A stretch of DNA of 64,000 bases, taken from assembly GCA_030295235.1 (NCBI GenBank), contig AP026164.1, forward strand, positions 868,001-932,000, given 5' to 3'. Shown here in pieces: positions 42,379 to 53,381 of this stretch. The translations under genes were made by a program, and so were the position numbers. The stretch comes from Fistulifera solaris. Its lineage: Eukaryota; Bacillariophyta; Bacillariophyceae; Naviculales; Stauroneidaceae. How positions within the stretch are numbered: position 1 is the first letter of the stretch; the number at the start of each line of letters is the position of its first letter. Below the pieces are notes generated by a model. The model did not search any database. It was given only the letters and a program-made list of their open reading frames with translations, and was not told the DNA's origin.

Positions 42379-45350
42379 CTACAGTAATTCGGACTTGAAA
42401 TCATGATGTTGAGGGGTGTCTTCCACTGCTTCAGGCTCGCGATGCAGATAGTCTGGAGTAAAGGGTTCTTTTCTCCTCAAAAGATTCGAGACAAGAGGTG
42501 CTACCGCAGATAAAACGCTTACCGAGGACCCTGCCTCACTAAATGATCTCGCTCCATAGCCTCCCGAAGAAACACTCCTGGACGCTGAAAACGAATGAGG
42601 GGCTACCGAGTACTGATTTCCACTTCCGCTTGTGGCGGACAAACTTTGGTCGTCGTTGTAAGGTGTTGTTAGTCCATTCGTAAAAGGCACAGTCTCAGAT
42701 CCGTATGAGTAAACAGTTCTTGCAGAGGGCGTGTTGGCATAGGACTGTCGATGGTCAAGCTTTGACGCAGAAATAGTAGGTTGCAACGAGGCTCTCCATT
42801 CGGTCTCTTTGGCAGCCTTCGTCAAAATCTGCCGTTGCTCAGTTGTCAAAAAGTCATTGCGAAATGTCAGCGTCAACGGTCGGCCGCGTGCCTGAATAGA
42901 TTTTCGTATGCTATCAAAAGTCCATCTTCCAACCTCAACCGATACTCCGTCAAATGCTACCAAACGCGCTCCGAGCTTTGGACGAGGGTTTGATCCAGAG
43001 TCATCGAATCCATCGAACCCACAAACAAGAACCGCATCAATTGGCGTGGCTACTGGGCATTGACCTACAGATTCATTGGGTTCTGTTTCATCGCTTTTCG
43101 AAAACGCAGCAACACGGCGCAACTCAGCTGCTGTCTTTTCACCGCCTTTTGCAACGCCAGAAAGATCTGCTGTAACCGCCGCCGTGAGAACACCCTTTGC
43201 TTTCAGTGGCGGGGGCGGAACCCTTTGGAACTGAAGACCGATGCGTCTGCTGTAGAAAGTAAGATGATACACCTGCAGTTCGTCAGTAGCAGAACCCACA
43301 ATTGCTCCGTCATCGGCTCTGCCTTTACGAAATCTCTCAGCAGCTGTCGTTACAACGTCCACCAGAGGACATGAAAGATTTGATGTTGCTTCTCCGTCGG
43401 TTATGTGCGAAGGAAAAGACCGCGTTGCATTTGAAGATGCGGTAAGATTATCATCAGCAAAACTGTCATCTTCGTCCTTATCTAGCAACTCGAGAGGATG
43501 ACGTCGCCTGGGTGATTGATTGAGCGAGTGACATGATCTGGACTTGGAAAGCTTCTCATTCAAGTATGGATTTTCGAAAGGTACATCCGATTCTCCTTCA
43601 TCGCCCGAGACTTCACCTTGCAAGGATGATTGGTCAGCATGATCGAGATCATTTTCTATGTTACTGTCTTCGGATGACTCGTCAAAAAGCGAAAGAAGAT
43701 TTTTTTGAAGCGGGCCACTCTGTGGCGTTTCTTGAGGAACAAGTTGTTCGAGGGAGAAGTCAAATGTGGTCACCTGTTTGATTTCGGAAGGTTTTTCCGA
43801 CGCTGTTATACTCTTCGTGATTGAGTTGGATGTCAAAAATTGTTCGTGCAGTCGAATGGAGGAAAGTAAATGCTCCTCCAGTTCATTTATTAACTTTTCC
43901 TCATCCTCAATTTCAGACGGATCGTCGTGCTGGGGTGCGTTCGCAGAGCGGGGGTCTTTACTCTCATTTTCAAGGGCTTTAGTCGCTTCTATCAGTACTT
44001 TCACTTCCCGCACAAGAACAGCCTTTTTCTTTCTTCTTTTGCTTGACTGATTTACGTAGTGTGCAGTTCTCTTCCCATAGTTTGCATAGGTGTTTCTCTG
44101 CTTTCGCCATTCTTTTCTCCATTTCGACGAGTCGCTCATTCGCGCCATTTAAATCCTCTACCGCGGTGGAAGCTTCTAAAGAAGCCAGGCGATGATGCTC
44201 TACCAATTGGTCACAAGCATTTCGCAGCGAAGTAAAGTGCTCTCCTGCTTCGTGGGAAAAATCGATTTCATTTCCGACATCTTCATCGAGCAATGATTGA
44301 TTTCTTTTGATGGACTCATCTTTGTCGACCACCACTGCCTTTAAAACACTTCCATCTTCCTTCTTTTCTTCGTCTAGGCCTTCCGTAGTTTCCACCATGT
44401 CTTTTCCTGTTTTACAAGTTCCCCCATTTTCGCCGCTCTCATTTTTTATTCCGTCGCTTTCTTTGAGGAGGCTCCTCCGCAGCTTCTCTGTCAGCATTTT
44501 CAACGATTCGTCCAGTTGATGAAAACGTTCTTTCCACATTGCAGCATCTTCCAAAGCACCATCTCGATCCTGCTCCACCAGTTTGAAGTCACGGAGCGCC
44601 GCTTCTAACTCTTTCACTCGACTTTGCAGTGCCGAATTATGACGTTTTTCCTTGGCCAGTGCCGCCTTGCAGACAGACAATCGTTCATGCTGCAATCCCT
44701 CTTTCCATTGCTCAGCCAAGTCCGATGATCGAGCTTCCAAAATAACCTTTCTTCCTCCCTTCCCAACATATCGAGAATCGGTTGGGGTCATTTTCCTCTG
44801 ACTCAATCCAAGATCCTTCTAAATCAAGACAACCCCGCGGCTCGGTATCGGTGGGGGCCAAAAAGTAATATAAAACAGTTCCCGGTTGTAACACGAAAAA
44901 TCTCCGTTTAAAAGCAGGTATATTCGTCCCTAGTTTTTGTAAATATCCAAAGAGTGGAGCATTCTGCTGTCGCGCCAAGGTGACGGCGCTTTGCGCCGAT
45001 GATTCGGAAGGCGGTGTTTGCCCAGGAGGTGGTGTTACGACGAAGCTATCCGGTGTTTCTATAGCGCGTCGTGGACGTATTCTGCTTGCTTTCGCTTGTC
45101 GTGAGTCTGTGCTGTCGATGGATTGCAGAGATGCCGAAGAAAAGGATGCAGCAATGTGCGGTCCATTCGTTGAATTTGCATTTAAATGCAGCCCCGATAC
45201 TTTCTGCGAATCTGGCACCATTCGATAAATTGCATTGCTGTTTGGAGTTTCCCACGATGAAGGTGGTGCATATCTTATTATCGAAGATGGTGTTTCTGTT
45301 GATTGTCGCTGTCTTTGTGTGTTTCGAGTCGAGGAGGACAAATGCGACAT
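42379..45350 (-). CDS. PH-domain, coiled-coil and PDZ-like scaffold protein
   Basis: The predicted product has about 989 residues. After a Ser/Thr-rich start, a PH domain lies at about residues 135-225 (FGYLQKLGTNIPAFKRRFFV, LEGSWIESEENDPNRFSI, ARSSDLAEQWKEGL). A long coiled coil follows (HNSALQSRVKELEAALRDF, KMLTEKLRR, RLVEMEKRMAKAEKH), then acidic Ser-rich linkers. Late in the protein is a PDZ-like fold (LTFYSRRIGLQF, PRPKLGARLVAFDGVSVE, SIQARGRPLTLTFRND). The C-terminus is low-complexity. PH domains bind phosphoinositides, so this is probably a membrane-associated scaffold (inference). Two one-base breaks, at 44746-44747 (one G too many on the coding strand) and A5 at 44024-44028, split it into three frames. 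Domain continuity (WEGRKK-VILEARSSD) argues for errors. Confidence 0.7.
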
Positions 45351-46031
45351 GACAATTCTTCTTCAACAAAGAACAATTTTGAGCCTCTCTGAACACGAGA
45401 CCGTCGGCTGCGATCTTAAAGGATTTTTTGATATTGAAACGTGTCACTTGCGCGTCAATTCAAAGACAAAAGACGCCAAATGGTGCAAAAATCAAGACCT
45501 TTTTGACTTTAGCTACCAGGTACCTGGTATCGTTGTTGCTGGGCGTTATTATTGCGTTCAAAGTCGTCGTCGAAGTTGCTGCGCGCGCAAGCCGACCGCC
45601 TTCAGTTTTGAAAACAAAAGTTGTCGCACCAATGTTGACTGTGTAGTAAACTGTAGACCAGCTTTTTCCAGACCATAACGACGACTCAAATACATTACAG
45701 TCACGGACGTGCTCTGTTCTCGTCCGATCTGATCGGGAAACTGACGGACAGCTGCTGTGGAGTGTGGAGGATCATCAATGGAAGGAGGACGGAGCAAACA
45801 AAGGAGTATAAACCACCGACGTGCGGCTGCAAAGACAGCAACGCTTCAGCTTTCCATTGCACTCCAGTTCATTCCATCCAAAGTCAAATTTCTCGCAAAC
45901 AAAGGGTTGAAGTGATTCTTCGTCAAATAGATTGTGTATTTGTCGAGGAACTTTTGATCTTAATTTGCAGAGACGTCGACGTATTGCTCATCAACTGGAC
46001 TGAAATAATTTGTAAACAAGTACGTGATAAA
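45351..46031. promoter_or_regulatory. Divergent promoter PH-scaffold/eRF3 with full palindrome
   Basis: A perfect 16-nt palindrome, TACCAGGTACCTGGTA, lies at 45514-45529. The eRF3 frame is open upstream of its ATG from 45762, but the extension is not conserved-looking. Confidence 0.6.
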
Positions 46032-47753
46032 ATGAACCCCCAAGCAACTGAATGGAAACCTTCTGTTGCAGCAGCTCCCTGGACTCCAGGAGGCGGAGTA
46101 TCAGTACCCGCACCTACCCCGAATGCTGCGCCGGAACCAGAATCGAACGAAGACGAGATCGATGAACAAGATCCCCTCTGGCAAGCCGTTCTGAAGATCA
46201 GTGATGGTGACCGAGAGAAGGCCCTCAAACTCATCAACAATCCCGACGAGCTAGCTGCGTATCCCGAGATTCAAAAGATCTTGGAGGAGACTGGCGGAGA
46301 TGCCGCCGAAGATGAAGAAAGTGAACTTGTGCAAGACGTGGAGGAGAAGGCCAAGATCGAAGACTCGATGGAAGATGAGGCAGAATCAGAAGCACCCGCG
46401 AAGCCGGTCAAAGAAGGTGATCCACGCGAGCATTTGAACCTGGTCTTTATCGGGCATGTCGATGCTGGAAAATCCACCTTGTCGGGAAATATCCTTTACT
46501 TGACGGATAATGTGGACAAGCGCACAATCGAACGTTACGAACGCGAAGCCAAAGCTCTAAACCGAGATTCATGGTTTCTGGCTTTTATCATGGATACCGA
46601 CGAAGGTGAGCGAGCAAAAGGTAAAACGGTTGAAGTCGGAAAAGCTCGATTCGAAACCGAAAACAAGCGATACACCATCATGGATGCACCTGGACACAAG
46701 AACTACGTTCCCAACATGATTCAGGGAGCCAGTCAAGCTGACATCGGTATTTTGGTCATTTCGGCTCGAAAGGGTGAATTTGAAACAGGATTTGATAGGG
46801 GTGGTCAGACTCGTGAACATGCTTTGCTGGCAAAGACACTAGGCGTTGATTACCTCATCGTAGCTGTCAACAAAATGGACGAACCCACTGTGAAGTGGAG
46901 CAAAGAACGCTTTGAGGAATGTATTAGTAAAATCCGACCTTACTTGAAATCGTGCGGGTTCACGATCAAAACACAGGTCAAGTTCATTCCCATTTCCGGT
47001 TTAGGAGGAGCGAACGTCAAAGACGAAGTCTCGGAATCTGAATGCAGTTGGTGGAAAGAATTTTACACAACTGGTCAAAATAACACCGACCAGCCGACAC
47101 TTTTCAAGCTACTAGATTCGCTAATCATTCCCGGTAGAGATGCTACTGCTCCAGTTCGCATCCCCGTGTTGGATCGTTACAGTGAGCGTGGAACCATAGC
47201 CATGGGTAAAGTCGAGAGTGGTACTTTACGACCTGGTTCCAAGGTTACCGTTATGCCGACTGGGATGACATACAAAGTGGATGAAGTTTGGGTCAACGAT
47301 GATGAATCGATAGCAGCAGCGCGTCCCGGTGAGAGCGTCCTTGTCAAGTTGAATGGAGCTCGATTAGAAGATATTCGAAAGGGTTACGTTCTGTGTTCTG
47401 ATCCACCCTGTCGCGCAGTTGACAAACTTATCTGCCAGGTTGCCATTATGGATATGCCTGACAATACAAAGATTATGACGGCTGGTTTCCAATGCGTCTT
47501 TCACGCGCACACGTGCGAAGAAGAATGTACGATTACAAGGATTTTCGAAACAACGAATCCAAAGGGTCAGGTCATGAAGGGTGCTCGATTCGCGGGCATT
47601 GGCATGAGGGCTATTGTGATGATCGAATTGAGCCAAAGTACACCACTTGATACCTACGACAACATGCATTTCCTGGGAAGATTTACACTAAGAACCGAGG
47701 GTAAGACTATTGCAATCGGTAAGATCACAAAGCTGCCTCCACCGAGCGCCTAA
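46032..47753 (+). CDS. ERF3: Translation termination factor eRF3 (GTPase)
   Basis: eRF3 couples GTP hydrolysis to eRF1-mediated peptide release at stop codons. The intact 573-residue product has all parts. The N-terminal MNPQATEWKPS resembles a PAM2 motif that binds poly(A)-binding protein. An acidic linker follows. The GTPase domain has GHVDAGKST (P-loop), DAPGHKNYV and NKMDE, and the eRF3-type C-terminal beta-barrels end in GRFTLRTEGKTIAIGKITKL. Spacing and the FVPN-to-TIAIGKI layout fit eRF3 better than HBS1 or EF-1alpha. The start at 46032 puts PAM2 at the very N-terminus. The gene is single-exon and shares a divergent promoter with the PH-domain gene. It converges on the HEAT-repeat gene (99 nt). 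Confidence 0.9.
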   Translation: MNPQATEWKPSVAAAPWTPGGGVSVPAPTPNAAPEPESNEDEIDEQDPLWQAVLKISDGDREKALKLINNPDELAAYPEIQKILEETGGDAAEDEESELVQDVEEKAKIEDSMEDEAESEAPAKPVKEGDPREHLNLVFIGHVDAGKSTLSGNILYLTDNVDKRTIERYEREAKALNRDSWFLAFIMDTDEGERAKGKTVEVGKARFETENKRYTIMDAPGHKNYVPNMIQGASQADIGILVISARKGEFETGFDRGGQTREHALLAKTLGVDYLIVAVNKMDEPTVKWSKERFEECISKIRPYLKSCGFTIKTQVKFIPISGLGGANVKDEVSESECSWWKEFYTTGQNNTDQPTLFKLLDSLIIPGRDATAPVRIPVLDRYSERGTIAMGKVESGTLRPGSKVTVMPTGMTYKVDEVWVNDDESIAAARPGESVLVKLNGARLEDIRKGYVLCSDPPCRAVDKLICQVAIMDMPDNTKIMTAGFQCVFHAHTCEEECTITRIFETTNPKGQVMKGARFAGIGMRAIVMIELSQSTPLDTYDNMHFLGRFTLRTEGKTIAIGKITKLPPPSA

Positions 47754-47852
47754 ATAAAAATGGATCATGATCTATCTATAAGAGTATGATTAAGTTGGTT
47801 AATTAAAACTTCAGTAGCAAAAGTCTACACAGGAATAAATGGCATTCAACAA

Positions 47853-49591
47853 CTATTTGCCACTGTAAAACATGCAAGTCTTCTTGCATTTCTTCAGACC
47901 ACAACCTTGACATGTTCCTGAAGATGATTTTGTGCTGAGCCGCTGCTTCTCACGTTGAATTTCTTCCTCCTTTTTCTTTTCGGCTGCCTCTTTAGCTGCG
48001 ATCAAATCCAGTTCACGTTGAGCATCCATAGCCTCCTTAAAACGTTTTCGCTCTTCTTCTTCTTTTTTGGCCTGTTCTTCTTCTTTCCTTTGCGCTTCTA
48101 GTCGCTCGGCTTCAATTCGTTTTTGCTCTGCTTCGACTCGTGCTTGTTCAGATTCCATAAGCTCCGCTTGTTGCGCAGAATCAGAGGTACTAGTCGTTGT
48201 GTTTGTAGTGACTGTCCTATCGCCATCTGTCTGAGTTTGAGCAGCGAGGGCATATGAGTCTCCCAGGGCCTTGGTTAAATTGGCTAACGCCTTGAGTGCT
48301 TCATCGCGGATTTCCTCAAATTGAACATTTGTCGCTACTTTTTTGAGTTCGGGAACCAATAAACTACCAAAAGGAGCAATCGACTCTGGTGAAATCACCA
48401 GTTTGGACATGTTGCTGATAACCAAACAAGCTTGTCGCTTGTGGATCGCCAATTTTTCTTTCAAGGCACGCGCAAGCACCGGACACAAAAGGGCAAGAGT
48501 ACTGGCATCGACAGGCACAACAAAAGTAGTCCCCATGAGCTCCGATACGGCCTTGTTCGTATCCGCCGGCTTGCAAATGGCGTTCACTATCGCCGGTATG
48601 GCGTTCTTGATATCCTGATTTGTGTTGGTATTACAAACAGCCAGAAGCGTCGACTTCGTAGCCTTCGCTACCTGGGGTTTGGTGTCAAAGACTTGATCGG
48701 TCAAGGCAGGAATAAGTTTCGGAATCAGCTTATAAACTTGATACGAAGCATTCACCTTCGCACACTGTTCTAATCGCTCCAGTGCAGTAGTTTTAACGCG
48801 CCATTCCGTAGACTTGAGCGATTGCAAGAGCAGAGGACAAAGGACAGCAGGAAAGGCCCAAGGGTGAGCCATTGATATAATGGCACTAGTAGCATCTTCG
48901 GCAGCTTGACGAACGGAACTAGAAGCACTACCGCACTCATCCAATGATGCCGCGAGAAACGCACCCACCACAAAGGGCTCGGCAAGTTTTCCGACAATCT
49001 CACAAAGAGCACGGATCACCAACAAGGAACCTTCTCTAGCATTTGCTGGAGTCGACTTTCCTCTTTTGAGTCTGTTCCGAGCGAGCCAGCAGTAGTTGCT
49101 TCTGTTTCCATACTAGCAAGACTCAGGGCTGACATGCTGGGCCTTAATCCACCCTCGACCGGGTCGCTCACATGATTGACAAACAGCTTATCAATCCCGT
49201 CTGGAAAGAGAGCCAATTGCATCTTTTCAATAATTTGACATTCCTTGAGAACAAATGCCACCCCCAATTCTTTGGCGGCCACGGCGACATCGGCAGCGGC
49301 GCCAGCTCTGTCTTTCGTGGTGCTAGCAGCATGCGGAGTCGAGATGTTTTTGACGATTGATTCTTCCCCCAAAGCTTTTTGAAAATGATCGAAAACGAAA
49401 CTCTTCTGTTCCTCTTTACTTTTTGAAAGCAAAGACGCGACAGTTTCGGGGGATGCGAGGGCCGATGGTTTCAAAGGCGGAGCCGAACCACGATGTCCCC
49501 CGACTGCCGCCGACGGCTTGCCTGTTGCGACCTTGGGAGGAGGCGCAGTCTTCTTGACAGAAATTTTTGTTGAAGCGTTGATCTCTACCAT
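47853..49591 (-). CDS. eEF3-like HEAT-repeat protein lacking ABC domains
   Basis: The product is about 579 residues. The middle (about 190-420) is HEAT repeats close to the N-terminal HEAT region of elongation factor 3 and GCN1: PLLLQSLKSTEWRVKTTALE, LIPALTDQVFDTKPQVAKAT, LMGTTFVVPVDASTLALLCP and AIHKRQACLVISNMSKLV. eEF3 continues into two ABC ATPase domains. Here the sequence goes instead into a Glu/Lys-rich coiled coil and a Cys tail (CQGCGLKKCKKTCMFY), a possible small zinc site. A one-base break at 49030-49031 separates the first 190 residues from the HEAT part; EKGSLLVIRALCEIVG reads through if one base is added. A translation-linked role is inference. Neighbouring eRF3 is suggestive only. 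Confidence 0.75.
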
Positions 49592-50148
49592 ATTAACTTG
49601 GTTAAGTAATCGTCTATAATACCTGCAAGAACAATGCGAAGGGCTAACAATTAGTGTCGTTCTATTGTTGTTGGTGGTGTGCGTCTTTTTTCTTTTTCTT
49701 CCTCGTCACACATCTCGTCGCGAGATTAATTGGTCCAAAAGCCGTGCGGATTAAAAGGGGACTGAAATCAAGTCCCAGTTGTCGTCCGTCATTTTGATGC
49801 AGAAGACGACGACCTCACTCCTCTACCAGGTACCTGGTACTAGAGTGTATTAAACAAAAAGTAGACAACCCACGGCTCACACTGAATGTCTTTACGGTTA
49901 TAATTTACTAAGCAAAAACCGTCTCACGTCTCGCTGACGCCTTCTTGAACCGATGCCTCCTGGCTCGCAAAAGGACACCAACTCAATCCAAATCCCCCCC
50001 CCCCCCCACCCCGGCCTTCAAATTAAGTGTCACGGAACGAGATAACGCAACTTACGTCGCATTATCTTCGTTTCTCGCGAGAAGAGGTGTCTGCTGCTTT
50101 AGCTACAGTGTGAAGTGTGCTTCCGATCAACTATTGTTAATCTGCAAA
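49592..50148. promoter_or_regulatory. Divergent promoter HEAT/WW-PP2C with full palindrome and poly-C
   Basis: TACCAGGTACCTGGTA at 49824-49839 is the second perfect 16-nt copy. It is flanked by CTC and ACTAGAG, which nearly extend it. A run of about 14 C lies at 49994-50007 in the leader of the WW-PP2C gene. Confidence 0.6.
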
Positions 50149-51509
50149 ATGAAGCTCGTTCGTGAGTTCTTTCTGCTCAACGGGTTACTTCGATCGACGC
50201 TGGCGTTTGTACCCACCCCATCATGGTCTCATACTAGACGGCATTCTGTACTCTTATCTGAATCATTACAACCACTTGCCACGGAGGGAGACTGGACCGC
50301 CTTTTTAGACGAAGAGGGGACAGGTCTCGTTTATTACTTCAACAGCAAGACCGGTGATAGTTTATGGGAACCGCCGACAGATACATTTCCCACCGTTGTA
50401 TTAAAAGGAAGTATGCGGAGAAGGGCGAAAAATAAACAAGAAGAATACATAAAAGCCATTGCGCAACAAGAAGTACTGGAACCGAAAAAGGATTGTTCTC
50501 ATCTCTCCTCGAGGGAGATGAAGAAGTCGAACCGCCAACAGAAGAGCAATCAGAGAAGAAAAAAGAAGAGCCGGATTGGTTTAGCTTCATTTTTGAAGAG
50601 CGCCTCGCGAAACAAGCCATTGATGCGGAGATTGAACGAAAGTCGGGTGGATTTTTCAACAATATATTTGGATTGCGAACTACGGAAACAACGGAAAGTG
50701 CGCCTGTAGAAGTAACGAACAACAACCAAGCATCGACCGCTGTTATCGAGGAACCATTACCCAAGCAAACATCACTAGAAGTAAAGATGTCTGCCTTTAT
50801 CAAACCTCACCCCATGAAAATGTCATGGGGAGGTGAAGACGCTGTTTTCACTCAAGGTCGAACATTCGGGGTCTTTGATGGCGTTAGCGGTGCTGAAAAG
50901 AAAGACGGAATACCGCTGTACTCCAAAACAATGGCCGAGATAATGAAGGGGCGAGTTGGGGACACTGGAATTAGTGTGAATGATATCACGAAGCTAATGA
51001 CCGATGCTGCTAAAACTGCCGATCAGACATCCACCGGTGCGACAACGGCAATTGTAGGATCGATCGGCGAAGACGGCTTTCTCAGAGTTCTAAACGTTGG
51101 AGATTCTACATGTATTATTATAAGAGACGGTAAAGTCGTCGGGAAGTCCAAAGAAATAAGTCATTACTTTGAATGTCCATACCAGTTGTCCGCCGACTCG
51201 CCAGACCGACCGAAAGACGGAACCAAGTTCAATTTTGAATTGCTTCCCGGGGATATGATTCTAACAGCTTCCGACGGAGTATTCGACAACTTAGATCCCG
51301 AAAGTGTTGCAAATCTGGTCACGACGGGTCCGAAGACGCTTTCTAGCATAGCAAAGCGTGTCGTCGAGAAGTCTAGGAAAGTTTCACTCGACTCCAAGGC
51401 AGCTACTCCCTATTCCAAACTTGCGCAGAAATACGGCGATCCTGATTTTAAGAATGGACTCGGAGGCAAAGTAGACGACATTAGTTGTGTCGTAGTGAGC
51501 TACGGTTAG
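50149..51509 (+). CDS. WW domain fused to PP2C-type (PTC7-like) protein phosphatase, plastid-like presequence
   Basis: The start MKLVREFFLLNGLLRSTLAFVP gives a signal peptide with an LA-FVP cleavage context. A WW domain of the local type follows at about residues 44-85 (LATEGDWTAFLDE, LVYYFNSKTGDSLWEPP, FP). After an acidic linker comes a PTC7-like PP2C domain: GGEDAVFTQGRTFGVFDGVSG (metal-binding Asp in FDGVSG), TGATTAIVGSI, VLNVGDSTCIIIRDG, LPGDMILTASDGVFDNL and KVDDISCVVVSYG. PP2C enzymes are Mn/Mg Ser/Thr phosphatases. One missing base in A5 at 50485-50489 separates the WW part from the phosphatase part. GLFSSLLEGDEE resumes directly, so the fusion depends on that correction. Expected length is 453 residues. 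The WW domain may direct it to proline-rich plastid partners (inference). Confidence 0.75.
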
Positions 51510-51687
51510 TGTTCTGCCCGGACACACATTCTTCTCAGTAGTCTCTCATCGATTTCATTATTGCTACAAAGACACCTCGACGTGAGGCGTTGATTATTAA
51601 CTAATACTATTTTTTATCTAAATTACTCCTATATCTATATCGAAATATCAATAAAGTGAGTTGGTGAATAAGTGAGACACATCTTTA

Positions 51688-52936
51688 TCAGTCTTCTTCC
51701 ATGGGAACTTTATCACCTTCCCAAGTCTTCCATTCCATTCCTTTCGGTGCTGTTCGCTCTTTTCATAGTCTTTCTTGGAGACTTCGTCCCAGTTTGTCGA
51801 CAACACAGTTCCACCGGATGTCTGGTACGATTTTATCATTCTATACAATCAGTAATAAGAAAGTGAGTCATCTTTTGTGCGACATTTGTGCGTGCCCCTC
51901 CTGGATACTTACGCGCGTCGTGTATCTTCGTCGGCATTGGCGTAAATCTGTTGAAACAGTTTATTCATAGCATCATCCCCTTGTGGTGTTTTCTTTTTTC
52001 TTCTTCAGCTTGAATGGACTTCTCAATCGTTCCCCAGTCTTTTGGACTAGCGTAGGGCCGAACTTTGGGCTGGGTGGCTGACTTTGTAGTAGATGCTGTT
52101 CCCTTCTTCGATTCATTGCCCATGAGTTCCTTCCATTCGTATTCGTTTACTTTTCGTAGTTTCAGCAGTACCTTCTCTGGTTTGTATTGAATTTTGGATT
52201 CGGAAGGGTCGATTTCGTCATACAGTGGTCCTGCTATCAACTGAAACTCTTTTCCAGCCTTGACGATAGTAACATAGAGTCGTTGTCGTTCAAAATCGAC
52301 TTTTACGTGTTCTGAATTGAGGTTGGGCTCTAAAATGGAAATCGTCATGAATTTGTCGCTTTGATAATATTGGTAACGGGGAGCTGCCACGATAGCCGCT
52401 TTGGTAGCAGATCTAAGGCTCACAGGGGCCGATGTCGGGGCAGTTTGTGCTTTCAAGGGTTCGTCTGTGGTTGCAGGAGATGGTGCAATAGCTGGGGGAT
52501 TTAGCTTGGTGTCACATTTTTGGATCCAATCACGATATGATTTGCCGTCACGTTGATTCAAAGACGCCAATTGCGCTGCTGACTCAAAGGCTTGCTTTGC
52601 GTCCGCAAACTTATTGGCTTGAAAGGCCGCTAGACCCTGCCGCTTCCAGGCCACTTCACTTTCTCCGGGTCTCAATCCTGCGACAGATGAGGAAAGCAGT
52701 TGAGTCGCTTCATGCGCGTCTTCCTGGGCCGACTCATAATTTCCCAACTGATAAAAGCAATTTGATCGATGAGACAGAATGCGGAATTTTACAGCGGTGT
52801 TGGTGTGCCAGATGGTCAAGGCCGCCGTGTAAACCGTGAGCGCTTCGTCCCAGTTTTCATCCACGGCGTAAGAATCGGCCATGGCGAGGCATTCCTCCGC
52901 GGTCATGTCAGTCAACGGAAGTTCCGCTTCGCTCAT
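51688..52936 (-). CDS. SGT1: SGT1 co-chaperone (TPR-CS-SGS)
   Basis: SGT1 works with Hsp90 in kinetochore/SCF assembly and, in plants, immune receptor stability. All three regions are present: TPR repeats (residues about 8-150, ENWDEALTVYTAALTIWHTN, FADAKQAFESAAQLA), the CS domain (YQSDKFMTISILEPNLN through VLLKLRKVNEYEWKELMG), and the SGS tail (MNKLFQQIYANADEDTRRAM, SGGTVLSTNWDEVSKKDYE). An intron at 51841-51912 splits the SGS tail in phase. Two one-base shortages, in T6 at 51994-51999 and in TTT at 51742-51744, break the frame in the SGS region. With both allowed for, it ends MEWKTWEGDKVPMEED at a TGA at 51688, as expected for SGT1 (392 residues). The start MSEAELPLTD at 52936 fits better than the ATG at 53023. 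Confidence 0.88.
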
Positions 52937-53381
52937 GTTCCCTAGCGTTAGATTATGCAAAGGTTTTTCAGAGAAGAGGAGTTGAATGCAACAAAGGACA
53001 TTTATTTTATGCTTCACCTTCACAGGGAGGGGGGGGAATTAAAAAATCGTCGTGTCCGTGTTGCACAAACTATTAAAGGAATAGTACCAGGTACCAGTCC
53101 CGGTACCGGTACCAGTTAACATGGCCTAAACCCTAAACCTAAACTGTTCGTTCCTACCGATGCGTGCTGCACACTTTTCGCACTTTTTTGCATCGTTTTT
53201 CGTGTGCCATGCGTTTACCAGGTACTGGTAGCGTTTGCCGTCATTTTTTCATCACGATGCTGTCGTCCGACGACGAAACAATACACATACAAACGAGATA
53301 AACCACCTATCCATCATTATTTCTTATCATCACTGTGCGTTCTTTTTTTTCTTAGAAAGAGAAAATACCGAAACCGCACTC
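52937..53381. promoter_or_regulatory. Divergent promoter SGT1/START-like with palindrome cluster
   Basis: TACCAGGTACCAG lies at 53085-53097, CGGTACCGGTACC at 53101-53113 and TACCAGGTACTGGTA at 53216-53230. It is the densest short cluster of the element. An oligo-G stretch lies at about 53024-53037. Confidence 0.6.

Noticed and set aside
49994-50007. Poly-C run of about 14 as a functional element
   Set aside because: It is a simple homopolymer in a leader, and its length is unreliable given the homopolymer problem in this sequence.
1921-53230. GGTACC motifs as cloning or linker artefacts
   Set aside because: Flanking sequence varies, half-sites and diverged versions are common, and copies sit only in upstream spacers.
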